Counted from the first letter of the stretch, positions 36,728 through 45,102 are shown. The stretch: DNA of 64,000 nt from Candidatus Parcubacteria bacterium (GCA_023134715.1 JAGLUP010000003.1:118909-182908), one strand, 5' to 3'. A program made the numbers and translations. Notes: generated from the letters alone by a model not told the origin.

Positions 36728-38137
36728 ATGAAAAAATTTTCTAAAACAAAAATAATTACCACCATCGGTCCCAGAACAGCAAATGAAAAGGATATTAAAA
36801 GATTAGTTGATTCAGGGATTAGCATGTTCCGATTGAATGCGTCTCATAATACATTGAAATGGCATCAAAAAGTCATAGAATTGATAAGAAAGAATGCTTT
36901 TAATATACCGATATTACTGGATATTCCTGGTAAAAAAGTAAGAGTGTCTCAAATTAAAGTACCCAAAAAATTAAAGATTGGCGAACCTTTTATCTTTACT
37001 GCCTCACCTAATATAGACGAAGAGAATAGAATTTCGGTTGATTATGATTTTTTGCATAAGGATGTAAAGCCCAATGACATAATTTTAGCTGATGATGGGA
37101 CATTAAAGTTTTATGTTCTAAAGATTGTTGATAATAATATACATACACGAATAGAGGCGGAAGGTATTTTATGCAGCCGTAAAGGGATTAATGTGCCTTA
37201 TAGAAAATTGAACAATTCTTTGATTAATTATAATGATAAGGTTTTATTAAATTTTTCAAGAGAAAATAAAGTTGACTATATAGGCGTTTCATTTGCAGAA
37301 AGCGGAGAATATATTCAAAAAATTAGAAAATATTTAAAAAGTTTAGATATCGGAATTATTGCCAAAATAGAAAATATTTTTGGATTAAATAATTTAGAAA
37401 ATATTATTAGAGAAAGCGATGGTATTATGATAGATAGAGGGGACTTGGGCGCAGAAACAAAGATTGAACATTTATCTATTCTTCAAAAAAGAATTATCAA
37501 AAAAACTAATCAATTTGGCAAGCCGGTAATTGTGGCTACTGAAATGATGGATAGTATGATTGAAAAATCTACTCCCACAAAAGCTGAAGTTTCTGATATT
37601 TCAAACGCTATCTTAGACGGCACGAGCTGTATTATGCTTTCGGGTGAAACAGCAATTGGTAGATTTCCAGAGAAATGCGTAGAAATTATGCAAAATATTG
37701 CTAAAGAAGTAGAGGGTTCAGTTTATCTTGATTATCCACGGATTAAAGTTAAAAAAAATGAATTACATAATATTTTTGGAAAAGCAATATCAGATATTAC
37801 TAATATTTATCCCGTAGATTATATTATTTGCATAACTAAAACAGGATTTGCTGTAAGCGTGGTTTCTAAATTTAAGCCGAGAATTCCCATTATAGTTGTT
37901 ACTGACAATATAACAACATATAGAAAATTAAATATTATATGGGGCGTTTTTCCTTTTTTATATCCAAAGGAATTTTCTTTGAAGTCAGATGAATATATGT
38001 ATCATGTGATAAGATTGTTAATCAAGAATAGAATAATAGACAGAAAAGACAAAATATTGATAACTTATGTAAAAAATCCTGTTTTTAGCGAAAAAATGAA
38101 TACAATTGAGGTGCATACTGCCAATAAATTTTTATAA
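36728..38137 (+). CDS. divergent pyruvate kinase paralogue
   Basis: The 469-residue protein keeps the pyruvate kinase fold order: TKIITTIGPRT (7-17), FRLNASHNT (34-42), a B domain, IIAKIENIFGLNN near 209-221 (active-site Lys), SDGIMIDRGDLGAE near 229-242, VATEMMDSM near 269-277 and GTSCIMLSGETA near 298-309. The active-site strand usually reading DTKGPEIR is DIPGKKVR, ARGD is DRGD, and TQM is TEM. So the phosphoryl-transfer core is mostly kept while the nucleotide/PEP entrance has changed. It lies 5 nt before ATP sulfurylase inside a polysaccharide locus, not in a glycolytic operon. It may be a specialised or repurposed kinase. Confidence 0.85.
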   Translation: MKKFSKTKIITTIGPRTANEKDIKRLVDSGISMFRLNASHNTLKWHQKVIELIRKNAFNIPILLDIPGKKVRVSQIKVPKKLKIGEPFIFTASPNIDEENRISVDYDFLHKDVKPNDIILADDGTLKFYVLKIVDNNIHTRIEAEGILCSRKGINVPYRKLNNSLINYNDKVLLNFSRENKVDYIGVSFAESGEYIQKIRKYLKSLDIGIIAKIENIFGLNNLENIIRESDGIMIDRGDLGAETKIEHLSILQKRIIKKTNQFGKPVIVATEMMDSMIEKSTPTKAEVSDISNAILDGTSCIMLSGETAIGRFPEKCVEIMQNIAKEVEGSVYLDYPRIKVKKNELHNIFGKAISDITNIYPVDYIICITKTGFAVSVVSKFKPRIPIIVVTDNITTYRKLNIIWGVFPFLYPKEFSLKSDEYMYHVIRLLIKNRIIDRKDKILITYVKNPVFSEKMNTIEVHTANKFL

Positions 38138-38142
38138 TAATT

Positions 38143-39213
38143 ATGAAGTCATTCGTGGTGAACAACGAAATATTAATGGATTTGGATAAAATTGCTAATA
38201 ATGCTTATCATCCTTTAAAAGGTTTTTTAAATAAAGATGATTTATTATCTGTAATAGAAAAATATCGTTTGACCAATGGGGAATGCTGGCCTATGCCTAT
38301 TATTTTAGATTTTGATAAAGAAGATATTAAAAGTTTTAAAATGGGCAGTGATATAATATTAAAAGAAAGTAGCGGGAAAGATATTGCTGAATTAAAAATT
38401 GAAGATATTTATCAGGTGAACAAAAAAAAATTAGCTAAAGATATATTTCTAACAAACGATGAAAATCATCCTGGCGTGAGATGGTGGCTTGGTTTAAAAG
38501 ATTTTTTTGTTGGCGGGAAAATTAAATTAATAAATAAGCCAATATTTTTTAACGCAGAAGATGAATTAAGTCCGCAAGAAGTAAAACATATTATTAAAAA
38601 TAATGGTTTTAAAACAATAGTTGGTTTTCATACTAGAAATCCTATTCATCGCGCTCATGAATATTTACAGCGATGTGCTTTGGAAATAACAGACTGTTTA
38701 GTTATTCATCCAGTAGTCGGTAAGAAGAAAAAAGGAGATTTTACAGCAGGAGCGATTCGGGCAAGTTATAATGCTATGCTGGAAAGTTATTATCCAAAAA
38801 ATAGAATAATTTTCAGTGTTTTGTCAACATATTCTCGATATGCCGGACCAAGAGAAGCATTATTTACAGCAATTATTAGAAGAAATTATGGCTGTACCCA
38901 TTTTATTGTTGGTCGTGACCATACGGGCGTAGCAAATTATTATGGCAGATATGATTCTCATAAAATTTTTAATCAATTTTCAGATTTAGGCATTACTCCT
39001 TTAAAATTTTATGAACCTGTATACTGTAGACATTGTAATAATATTGTTACAGAAAAAACCTGTATTCACAAAAATGGTTTTATCAAAATTAGCGGAACTA
39101 AAATTAGAGAGCTAATAAGTAAAAGTTCTAATATAAAAGATATTTATTTAAGAAAGGAAGTTTTAGAAAGTATTTTAAATTATGGAAAGAATAATAAAAT
39201 ATTTGTGGATTGA
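38143..39213 (+). CDS. sat: sulfate adenylyltransferase (ATP sulfurylase)
   Basis: The 356-residue protein has the complete single-domain ATP sulfurylase set: GFHTRNPIHRAHEYLQR (165-181, the nucleotide-binding HxRN and HRAH), GPREALFTAIIRRNYG near 242-257, FIVGRDHTGV near 262-271, a zinc-binding YCRHCNNIVTEKTC near 294-307 and ISGTKIRELI near 316. It makes APS from sulfate and ATP. There is no APS kinase domain, and no APS kinase, PAPS reductase or sulfotransferase is seen in the window. It follows the pyruvate kinase paralogue by 5 nt. Its place suggests sulfation of the surface polymer. Confidence 0.92.
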   Translation: MKSFVVNNEILMDLDKIANNAYHPLKGFLNKDDLLSVIEKYRLTNGECWPMPIILDFDKEDIKSFKMGSDIILKESSGKDIAELKIEDIYQVNKKKLAKDIFLTNDENHPGVRWWLGLKDFFVGGKIKLINKPIFFNAEDELSPQEVKHIIKNNGFKTIVGFHTRNPIHRAHEYLQRCALEITDCLVIHPVVGKKKKGDFTAGAIRASYNAMLESYYPKNRIIFSVLSTYSRYAGPREALFTAIIRRNYGCTHFIVGRDHTGVANYYGRYDSHKIFNQFSDLGITPLKFYEPVYCRHCNNIVTEKTCIHKNGFIKISGTKIRELISKSSNIKDIYLRKEVLESILNYGKNNKIFVD

Positions 39214-39242
39214 GGTTATTTAGTTTTCCACAGTTATAATAT

Positions 39243-39271
39243 TTGACCGATACAGGCCTTTAATTTATAAT
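39243..39271 (+). promoter_or_regulatory. promoter of the anchored-protein unit
   Basis: TTGACC (39243-39248), 17 nt, TATAAT (39266-39271). The motif AGTTTTCCACAG lies just upstream (39222-39233); a near-identical 12-mer precedes a TTGACC at 42,752. Confidence 0.75.
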
Positions 39272-39305
39272 GTAAGAAAGGTTTATTATAATTAAATTTA
39301 AAACT

Positions 39306-40505
39306 ATGGATTTTTCAATTTTAAATAAAATTTCAAAAAATAAATATTTCACTCCTATTTTAATAGGAATAATAATTGCTTTAGCAGGAGTTTTAATAGG
39401 GTCGTCAATGAATAAAGAAAATAAGGAAGCTGGAGAAGAGGCAGAAAGCAAGACGGTAGAATTAAAAGAAAAAAAGAGTTTAAAGGGCTTATTATTTGGC
39501 CAAAAAGAATTTAGTTTAAAATATAATGATATGGATGGTTCTTTAGTGGAAAACATTAGTTTTTTTGAAGCCGGTGAAAACTGGCAGGGGCATGGATTTT
39601 TGGATTGGAGAACTTTTTATCAAGGGAAAAGCAGTATAGGGGCAACAAGCAACAATCATAGTAAAGAAATTATTTTTTTAGAAAAGGATTTAGATTTATC
39701 AAATTTAAAAATCATAGAATTTTATATATCTCTAAGCGACATTCAATCATTAGAGTCGGTTGTAATTAAACTTGGAGATTTATCATTGGCTAATTATTAT
39801 TTTTATTCTTTGTCAAATCTGCGGGATGGTTGGAATATTATCAGAGTTCCTCAAGACCAATTTATTCTTAACAAAGCCGTTCCAGAATTTAGCTGGAAAG
39901 ACATTAAAAAAATTCAATTTGAGGTTGTTTCTCGGCCAGGCACCACATTAGTGGCTAATTTTGATTATTTGACTGTTCAAAATGATATTAGCTATTTAGA
40001 TAAATGGAAGACTGTAGATGATAATTTTTTAAGTTTAGGCAAGCACGATAATAAAATATTTTTATTAGCTAGAAACGAAGGCGCTTTGCAGGCGACTTTA
40101 TCTGGAATAAGCGGAGATAATTTTAATTTTCAGGCAAGTTTTATTCCTAAAACAGGGGGGGCGATGGGATTGTTTTTTAGAGGTAATTATGGAAATAATA
40201 AGGGTTACTATTTATTAGCTGATGGTTTTAATACAAATTCCTGCACCTTAAAGAAATTAGGAGTTAAGGGATGGAAAGAGTTAGCCACTACTGATATAGC
40301 TAATTTTGTTTTTGAGAAAGATGAAAAATATTGGCTAAAAGTTGAGACAAAGGGCGAAAAAATAACTGGCTTTCTTTCTGTTGATGGTGAAAGCTTTACT
40401 GAATTATTTAGTGTAAGCGATAGTGAATTTTCTATTGGCGGAATGGGAATCTCTGTTTTTGGCAGAGGTTATGGTTTTTTTGACGATTTTAAGTTTAAGC
40501 AATAA
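39306..40505 (+). CDS. membrane-anchored extracellular protein with jelly-roll domains
   Basis: The 399-residue protein has one N-terminal signal-anchor helix (about 14-34), a short charged linker rich in Glu and Lys (35-62), and a soluble outer part. Residues about 70-225 look like a carbohydrate-binding beta-sandwich (SFFEAGENWQGHGFLDWRTF, then RDGWNIIRVP). Residues about 230-398 look like a LamG/DUF1080-type concanavalin fold (GAMGLFFRGNYGNNKGYYLLA, ending FDDFKFKQ). No catalytic residues are evident. It may bind the polysaccharide made by the locus. The domain calls are by pattern only. Confidence 0.6.
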   Translation: MDFSILNKISKNKYFTPILIGIIIALAGVLIGSSMNKENKEAGEEAESKTVELKEKKSLKGLLFGQKEFSLKYNDMDGSLVENISFFEAGENWQGHGFLDWRTFYQGKSSIGATSNNHSKEIIFLEKDLDLSNLKIIEFYISLSDIQSLESVVIKLGDLSLANYYFYSLSNLRDGWNIIRVPQDQFILNKAVPEFSWKDIKKIQFEVVSRPGTTLVANFDYLTVQNDISYLDKWKTVDDNFLSLGKHDNKIFLLARNEGALQATLSGISGDNFNFQASFIPKTGGAMGLFFRGNYGNNKGYYLLADGFNTNSCTLKKLGVKGWKELATTDIANFVFEKDEKYWLKVETKGEKITGFLSVDGESFTELFSVSDSEFSIGGMGISVFGRGYGFFDDFKFKQ

Positions 40506-40525
40506 ATCAGCAGAAATGAAAAGGA

Positions 40526-41053
40526 ATGAAAAATCAAAAATTATCGTTACAAAACGAATTAAGAAAATTTGTTAATTCAATAATAAACCATCCCTATAAA
40601 GCATTAGTGGTGGTTTTTATTTTTTGGTTTTTGGTGTGGCATTGGGGTTTTGAAGCGAGTTTTTTTATAACATTATTTTTTTTATTTTTATTATTAAGAT
40701 TAGATTGCAGGATTTTAATTTTTTTTGCTTTATTGTTTTTAATCAGCTGTCCTTTTTATTTAATTTTAGGAAAAGAATTCCGCGCCGAACAGATGGCGAT
40801 TTACGCTTATTATTTATTATTTATAGGAGTGATTTTGGCTCTGATTGAGTGTAAAAGACAACCAGAGGATTTTGAAGAGTTTGAGAAAATAGATAAAGAA
40901 AAGGCGAAAGCAGCAAGTAAAACAGAAATTAAAAAAAAGAAGAAAAAGAAGAAGGAAAAGGAAAAGAAACCCAAAGAATCAGTAAAAAAATCAACCCGCC
41001 GAAAGTCCTTCGGACAATCAGGCGGGCAAGAAAACTTCAAAAAAAGCGAATAG
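40526..41053 (+). CDS. membrane protein with highly basic C-terminal tail
   Basis: The 175-residue protein has three to four helices within residues 22-113, then a soluble tail (about 120-175) that is extremely Lys/Glu-rich (runs of KKKKKKK and KEKEK) and ends in RRKSFGQSGGQENFKKSE. The last part is encoded by a GC-rich palindrome (40995-41026) which appears to have been inserted near the 3' end. The basic tail may bind nucleic acid, lipid head groups or acidic glycan. No family recognised. Confidence 0.6.
   Translation: MKNQKLSLQNELRKFVNSIINHPYKALVVVFIFWFLVWHWGFEASFFITLFFLFLLLRLDCRILIFFALLFLISCPFYLILGKEFRAEQMAIYAYYLLFIGVILALIECKRQPEDFEEFEKIDKEKAKAASKTEIKKKKKKKKEKEKKPKESVKKSTRRKSFGQSGGQENFKKSE
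40995..41026. repeat. GC-capped palindromic element inside a coding sequence
   Basis: CCCGCC (40995-41000) pairs with GGCGGG (41021-41026), and inside it GTCC (41005-41008) pairs with GGAC (41012-41015). It is strikingly GC-rich against its surroundings and stays in frame with the host gene. A second element with the same CCCGCC/GGCGGG caps lies in pheT. Confidence 0.8.
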
Positions 41054-41066
41054 TGAAAAATAAATT

Positions 41067-42725
41067 ATGATTTTTGAAAAACTAATTTTTTGGTTTAAGA
41101 AAAGAAACAGAATTATTTATTTGACATATAGCGCTTTGGCGCTTATTGTTTTACTGCCCTTACTAAGGTCGGGCTATGTTTTTGCAATGGACATGGTTTT
41201 TGTGCCTCATTTAACTTGGCCAGAACCGTTTAATGCTCCTGGCTTTTTTTTATATTTGTTGAATTTTATTTTACCCAGCCAAATCATTCAAAAGATTATT
41301 CTTTTTTTGATTTTGTTTTTGTCTGGGGTCGGGATGCACAGATTGATTCCAGTCAAAAGCGAGTTGCCTAAATATTTTGCAGGCGTATTTTATATTTTTA
41401 ATCCCTTTGTTTACTCTCGTTTTCTTTTTGGGCATTTATGGCTGTTAGCGGTTTACGCCTTGATGCCTTTTGCGGTTAAGGCGATTTTTACTTTTTTAGA
41501 TAATATTAATCTTCGCAATGCTTTAAAATTAAGCTTATGGTTTACGTTTATTGGTTTTATTAGTAATCATTTTATTGTTTTCGCATTTTTGTTTTTTATA
41601 ATTGCTTTTTTATTTGAGCTTTGGAAAGAAAGGAGATATCGCAAAGAGATTTTTAAAATGTTTAAATACGCAATCCTTGTTGGTTTAATTTTTTTGATTT
41701 TGTCCGGCTGGTGGATTGCGCCATATTTTGATAAAACATTACCTCAAGGCCGGTATATTCAAGAAATTGTTGGGACAGGAGATTTAACAGTTTTCCAAAC
41801 AGAGTCAGATACTAAGTACGGTGTATTATGCAACGTAGCGGCTCTATATGGCTTCTGGGGCGATAGAATGGGGCAATACACGGTTCCCAAGGAGATAATG
41901 CCTCATTGGCCCTTATTGTTTTTAATCATTTTTAGCTTGGTGACTTTGGGGGCAATAAGCGCTTTTAGAAAAAATAAATTTAAAGCAGGGATATTTATAA
42001 TAATAGCAGGAGTAGCATTTGTCTTGTCCGTAGGTATGTCCTATCAATTTTTTGCTCCAATAATAGAATTTTTAAATGAAAAGATTTTTATTTTCAAGGG
42101 ATTCAGGGATTCTCAGAAATTCACCGCTCTTTTAGTTTTGACTTACGCTTATTTCGGCGCTTTAGGGATTAATAGCATACTTAAAAGTTCAAAGCTCAAA
42201 GTTCAAAGCTCAAAATTGATATTAACTGCTTTTTTAATAGCGCTTCCTGTCCTTTATTCGCCTTTAATGATTTGGGGATTCAGGGGTCAGCTTTGCGCTT
42301 CTCATTATCCTCAAGATTGGTTTGCAACAAATGAGTTTTTAAATCAAGACAAGGAAGATTTTAAGGTTTTGTTTTTCCCTTGGCATCAATATATGTCATT
42401 TGGTTTTACCAAGAATAGAGTAATAGCTAGCCCGGCTCCAAAATTTTTTGATAAACAAGTTATTGCCGGAGACAATATGGAAATAGGAAAAATTTATACT
42501 CACAGTCAAAGGCCTATTTCTCAATTTATTGAGAATCAGGTTTTAGCAAAGCGGCAAGAGATTGATAACTTAGGCGAGATTTTGGCGTCTTATAATCTCA
42601 AGTATATTATTTTAGCCAAAGAAGCTGACTGGCAGGAATATGATTTTTTAAACGTGCAGAAAGATTTAGAAATAATTAATGATTATGAGAACCTTATAAT
42701 TTATCAAAACAAAGTTTGGGAATAA
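41067..42725 (+). CDS. multi-spanning membrane protein, GT-C-like
   Basis: The 552-residue protein has about 10-12 helices up to residue 410 and a soluble C-terminal domain of about 140 residues. The first loop carries FAMDMVFVPHLTWPEPF near 34-50, an acidic loop as in GT-C transferases. VLLPLLRSGYVF and FKGFRDSQKF give the same layout as the 894-residue protein at 32,803. A heptamer repeat (42186-42213) encodes KSSKLKVQSSKL in a loop, which looks like an insertion. It should act at the outer membrane face on lipid-linked sugars. The specificity is unknown. Confidence 0.6.
   Translation: MIFEKLIFWFKKRNRIIYLTYSALALIVLLPLLRSGYVFAMDMVFVPHLTWPEPFNAPGFFLYLLNFILPSQIIQKIILFLILFLSGVGMHRLIPVKSELPKYFAGVFYIFNPFVYSRFLFGHLWLLAVYALMPFAVKAIFTFLDNINLRNALKLSLWFTFIGFISNHFIVFAFLFFIIAFLFELWKERRYRKEIFKMFKYAILVGLIFLILSGWWIAPYFDKTLPQGRYIQEIVGTGDLTVFQTESDTKYGVLCNVAALYGFWGDRMGQYTVPKEIMPHWPLLFLIIFSLVTLGAISAFRKNKFKAGIFIIIAGVAFVLSVGMSYQFFAPIIEFLNEKIFIFKGFRDSQKFTALLVLTYAYFGALGINSILKSSKLKVQSSKLILTAFLIALPVLYSPLMIWGFRGQLCASHYPQDWFATNEFLNQDKEDFKVLFFPWHQYMSFGFTKNRVIASPAPKFFDKQVIAGDNMEIGKIYTHSQRPISQFIENQVLAKRQEIDNLGEILASYNLKYIILAKEADWQEYDFLNVQKDLEIINDYENLIIYQNKVWE
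42186..42213. repeat. heptamer tandem repeat inside a coding sequence
   Basis: Two exact 14-bp units AGTTCAAAGCTCAA, each made of the heptamers AGTTCAA and AGCTCAA, span codons 374-383 of the membrane protein at 41,067. Confidence 0.85.
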
Positions 42726-42740
42726 ATTTAGATAAAAGAG

Positions 42741-42788
42741 TTATCCACAGTTTGACCTGTTGTTTTGCTTTTAGATTTTTATTATACT
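42741..42788 (+). promoter_or_regulatory. probable promoter region with TTATCCACA (DnaA-box-like) motif
   Basis: TTATCCACA (42741-42749) equals the DnaA-box consensus and is followed by TTGACC (42752-42757). A workable promoter is TTGTTT (42760-42765), 17 nt, TATACT (42783-42788). Confidence 0.4.
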
Positions 42789-42818
42789 AAATAATAGCTG
42801 CAGAATATTTTGATAAAA

Positions 42819-42861
42819 GTTTTTTCTCAGTTGGGCCCTTTCTTAAGGTCTGAGAAAAAAC
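42819..42861 (+). other. long RNA hairpin in the 5' leader of the Fn3/peptidoglycan-binding protein
   Basis: GTTTTTTCTCAG (42819-42830) pairs perfectly over 12 bp with CTGAGAAAAAAC (42850-42861); the 19-nt loop contains the palindrome GGGCCC. No T-run follows, so it is not a terminator. It may stabilise the mRNA of a highly expressed surface protein. Confidence 0.65.
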
Positions 42862-42924
42862 CTTTAATTTTTCGGTCGACTGTGGTTTTTATAAATTTGA
42901 AATATTATACTTATGGAGGAACAA

Positions 42925-43824
42925 ATGAAAAATTCTAAAAAATGGCAAACAGCAACAGGAGTTTTAATTGTTGCTGGATTTGTTGCTGTTAGCTTATTAA
43001 GCGTGCCTGTCTTGTCTTTAGTAAGCGTAGCTTTTGGTTACGGCGGAGGTGGAGGCGCTGCCGGTGATACTATGGCGCCTATAATCAGCAATATTGAAGC
43101 TGTGGTCAGCGACAATGACGCTGTTATTACATGGGGCACCCATGAATCATCTATTTCTTGGGTGGTTTATGGAACAGACACTGATTATGGTTCAGAGGTA
43201 AAAACAACCAGTTATACAGTTTCTCATTCGGTAACCTTGGGAGACCTTGTTTCTGGAACAACCTATCACTATCAGGTGAAATCAAAAGATAGTTCAGGAA
43301 ACATAGGAACTTATACTGATAAAACATTTACTACTACAGGTGAAGCCGGAGAAGTAGTAGAAGAAGATGAGGAAGAAGGTGAAGCCGGAGAGGAAGAAGG
43401 TGAAGGCGATGGCGAAGCAGAAGAGGAGAAACCAATTTCAGAAATGACTATCCCAGAACTTCAGGCAAAAATTGTTGAAATAACAGCTCTTATTGCTCAA
43501 CTTCAAGCGCAATTAGCAGGAACAACTGTTGCTGGTTGTACGATTACCAGCTTTGATAGAAATTTGAGCCAAGGAATGGCTGGCGACGATGTTAAATGTC
43601 TGCAGATTGTGTTAAACACTGCTTCTGATACTCAAATAGCTGATTCAGGCGTAGGTTCTCCTGGAAGCGAAACCACTTACTTTGGTCCATTGACTAAAGC
43701 AGGCGTTATTAAGTTTCAGGAAAAATACGCTGATGAAATTTTAGCTTCTTGGGGATTAACTTCAGGAACAGGTCTTGTTGGTTCTACCACGAGAGCTAAG
43801 CTTAATCAGATTTTAGCGGAATAG
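42925..43824 (+). CDS. exported Fn3-domain protein with C-terminal peptidoglycan-binding domain
   Basis: The ATG at 42925 is chosen because GGAGG (42915-42919) lies 5 nt before it; an ATG at 42913 would swallow that site. The 299-residue protein has a signal peptide (about 1-36), a glycine run, a fibronectin type III/purple-phosphatase-like domain (about 45-138: APIISNIEAVVSDNDAVITW split, then TTYHYQVKSKDSSGN), an acidic linker of Glu/Gly/Ala (about 139-175), a short coiled coil (180-200) and a peptidoglycan-binding domain (about 205-298, ending GTGLVGSTTRAKLNQIL). The last domain matches that of the protease at 5,224. Strong signals and a terminator suggest an abundant wall protein. Confidence 0.8.
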   Translation: MKNSKKWQTATGVLIVAGFVAVSLLSVPVLSLVSVAFGYGGGGGAAGDTMAPIISNIEAVVSDNDAVITWGTHESSISWVVYGTDTDYGSEVKTTSYTVSHSVTLGDLVSGTTYHYQVKSKDSSGNIGTYTDKTFTTTGEAGEVVEEDEEEGEAGEEEGEGDGEAEEEKPISEMTIPELQAKIVEITALIAQLQAQLAGTTVAGCTITSFDRNLSQGMAGDDVKCLQIVLNTASDTQIADSGVGSPGSETTYFGPLTKAGVIKFQEKYADEILASWGLTSGTGLVGSTTRAKLNQILAE

Positions 43825-43844
43825 ATTTTATTGTAATAAAAAAA

Positions 43845-43871
43845 CTGCCAGAGGATTTCTGGCAGTTTTTT
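43845..43871. terminator. bidirectional rho-independent terminator
   Basis: CTGCCAG (43845-43851) pairs with CTGGCAG (43859-43865); the stem is flanked by A-run and T-run on both sides and separates two convergent genes. Confidence 0.92.
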
Positions 43872-45015
43872 AGTTAATCAAAAGTTTTAATTTGTTAATT
43901 ATGTTTTCAATGTCTTTTTTATTGTAATGGCTTTGGAGAGGGAAGTTAATAATTCGTTGAGCTATTTCTATAGTATTTGGAAATTCAGCGAGGTTAAGAT
44001 TATATTTCTTTTGAACTTCAGGATTTAAAATAATTGGCGTGTGCCAAATTCGGGTGCAGAAAATTTTATATTTTCTTAATTTTTTAACCAAGACATCTCT
44101 GTTTAAATTTTCAGGGACAAGAGCGGATAAATAACAAAAACTGTTATTTTGAGAATTTTGGATTTCAAATCCTAATTTTTTGAGCTCATTTTGGAAAAAT
44201 AAACCCAATTTAATCCTTTTTTCTAAGTTTTTTTGCTCATTTTCTAAAAAATACTGAAAAAGGTTTAGAGAAACTTTGTTTATTCGTGAGGGTTGGAAAG
44301 ATTTTTCTTTTTTAATCATTTTTTGGGCAGTAGAACCGCCGACAGCAGAACTGCCAAAGCTTTTGAATAAAAAAGCAAACAAGGAGAAACAGTTTAAAAA
44401 AGAAATAAAATCCCGAGAACTAAATCTGGTTTTAGGCAGGTCAACAGTGTTTTGAACGGGCAGGACAATCATTCCACCGCGGCAGGTTGGAAAAATTTTA
44501 TATAAGCTGAAAAGAGCTGCGTCGCCAAAATTTCCAAGATATTTATTATTATATTTATGGTCAAAACTATGAGCGCAATCTTCTATTATTTTTAAATTAT
44601 ATTTTTGAGCCAGAAGTGATATTTTTTCCATATCATTAGAGAGCCCATAGATATGAGGAATTAAAATTGACTTGATGGCAGGGTTTATTTTTTGCTCAAT
44701 TTCTTCAATTTTAATGTTAAAAGTTTTAATATTAATATCCAGGAAAATCGGCTGGATATTATATTTCTTGAAGATAGGAAAAAAAATATCGCAGATATAA
44801 GCGGGAACAAGCATTTGTGTGTTTCTAAGGTTTAATTTTTCCACAATAATTTGAAAAGCCGACCTTCCCATATCAGTGAAAATAATTTTTTTATTTGGAA
44901 AATAAAAAGCAAGTTTATCTTCTAAACTTTCTAAATCAGGAGTTTTTAAAAAACAATTAAATATTGGCTTTAAATTTTTTGTATTAAGTTTTATTTGAGG
45001 ATGAACAAAATACAT
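43870..45015 (-). CDS. divergent DegT/DnrJ/EryC1 family aminotransferase
   Basis: The 381-residue protein keeps the fold-type I order but with drifted motifs: TDMGRSAFQIIVEKL near 47-61 in place of NSGTxAL, KIIEDCAHSFDHKY near 141-154 (Asp to the pyridine N) and ALFSLYKIFPTCRGGMIV near 166-183, where the Lys in LYK is the likely Schiff base. SLYKxFPT is the form in a subgroup of DegT proteins of unknown substrate. It is convergent with the Fn3 protein and divergent from the WaaL-like gene, so it is separately controlled. Confidence 0.78.
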   Translation of the reverse strand: MYFVHPQIKLNTKNLKPIFNCFLKTPDLESLEDKLAFYFPNKKIIFTDMGRSAFQIIVEKLNLRNTQMLVPAYICDIFFPIFKKYNIQPIFLDINIKTFNIKIEEIEQKINPAIKSILIPHIYGLSNDMEKISLLAQKYNLKIIEDCAHSFDHKYNNKYLGNFGDAALFSLYKIFPTCRGGMIVLPVQNTVDLPKTRFSSRDFISFLNCFSLFAFLFKSFGSSAVGGSTAQKMIKKEKSFQPSRINKVSLNLFQYFLENEQKNLEKRIKLGLFFQNELKKLGFEIQNSQNNSFCYLSALVPENLNRDVLVKKLRKYKIFCTRIWHTPIILNPEVQKKYNLNLAEFPNTIEIAQRIINFPLQSHYNKKDIENIINKLKLLIN

Positions 45016-45068
45016 AATATGATACGGATATATGAATATACGAATACATTATTATGATAGCAGATTAG

Positions 45069-45096
45069 TTGATTTTTTTCAAAATTAGATTAAAAT
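45069..45096 (+). promoter_or_regulatory. promoter, leaderless type
   Basis: TTGATT (45069-45074), 16 nt, TAAAAT (45091-45096), ending 7 nt before the ATG at 45103. Confidence 0.5.
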
Positions 45097-45102
45097 AAAA
45101 TA

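Noticed and set aside
42741-42749. TTATCCACA as a possible replication-origin DnaA box.
   Set aside because: Only one perfect box and one near match 3.5 kb away; there is no AT-rich unwinding cluster and no dnaA or dnaN nearby.
43870-45015. The minus-strand DegT protein as an inactive pseudo-enzyme.
   Set aside because: Motifs are drifted, but a Lys in FSLYKIFPT and the Asp in IEDCAHS are at the right places, and the frame is intact at full length.
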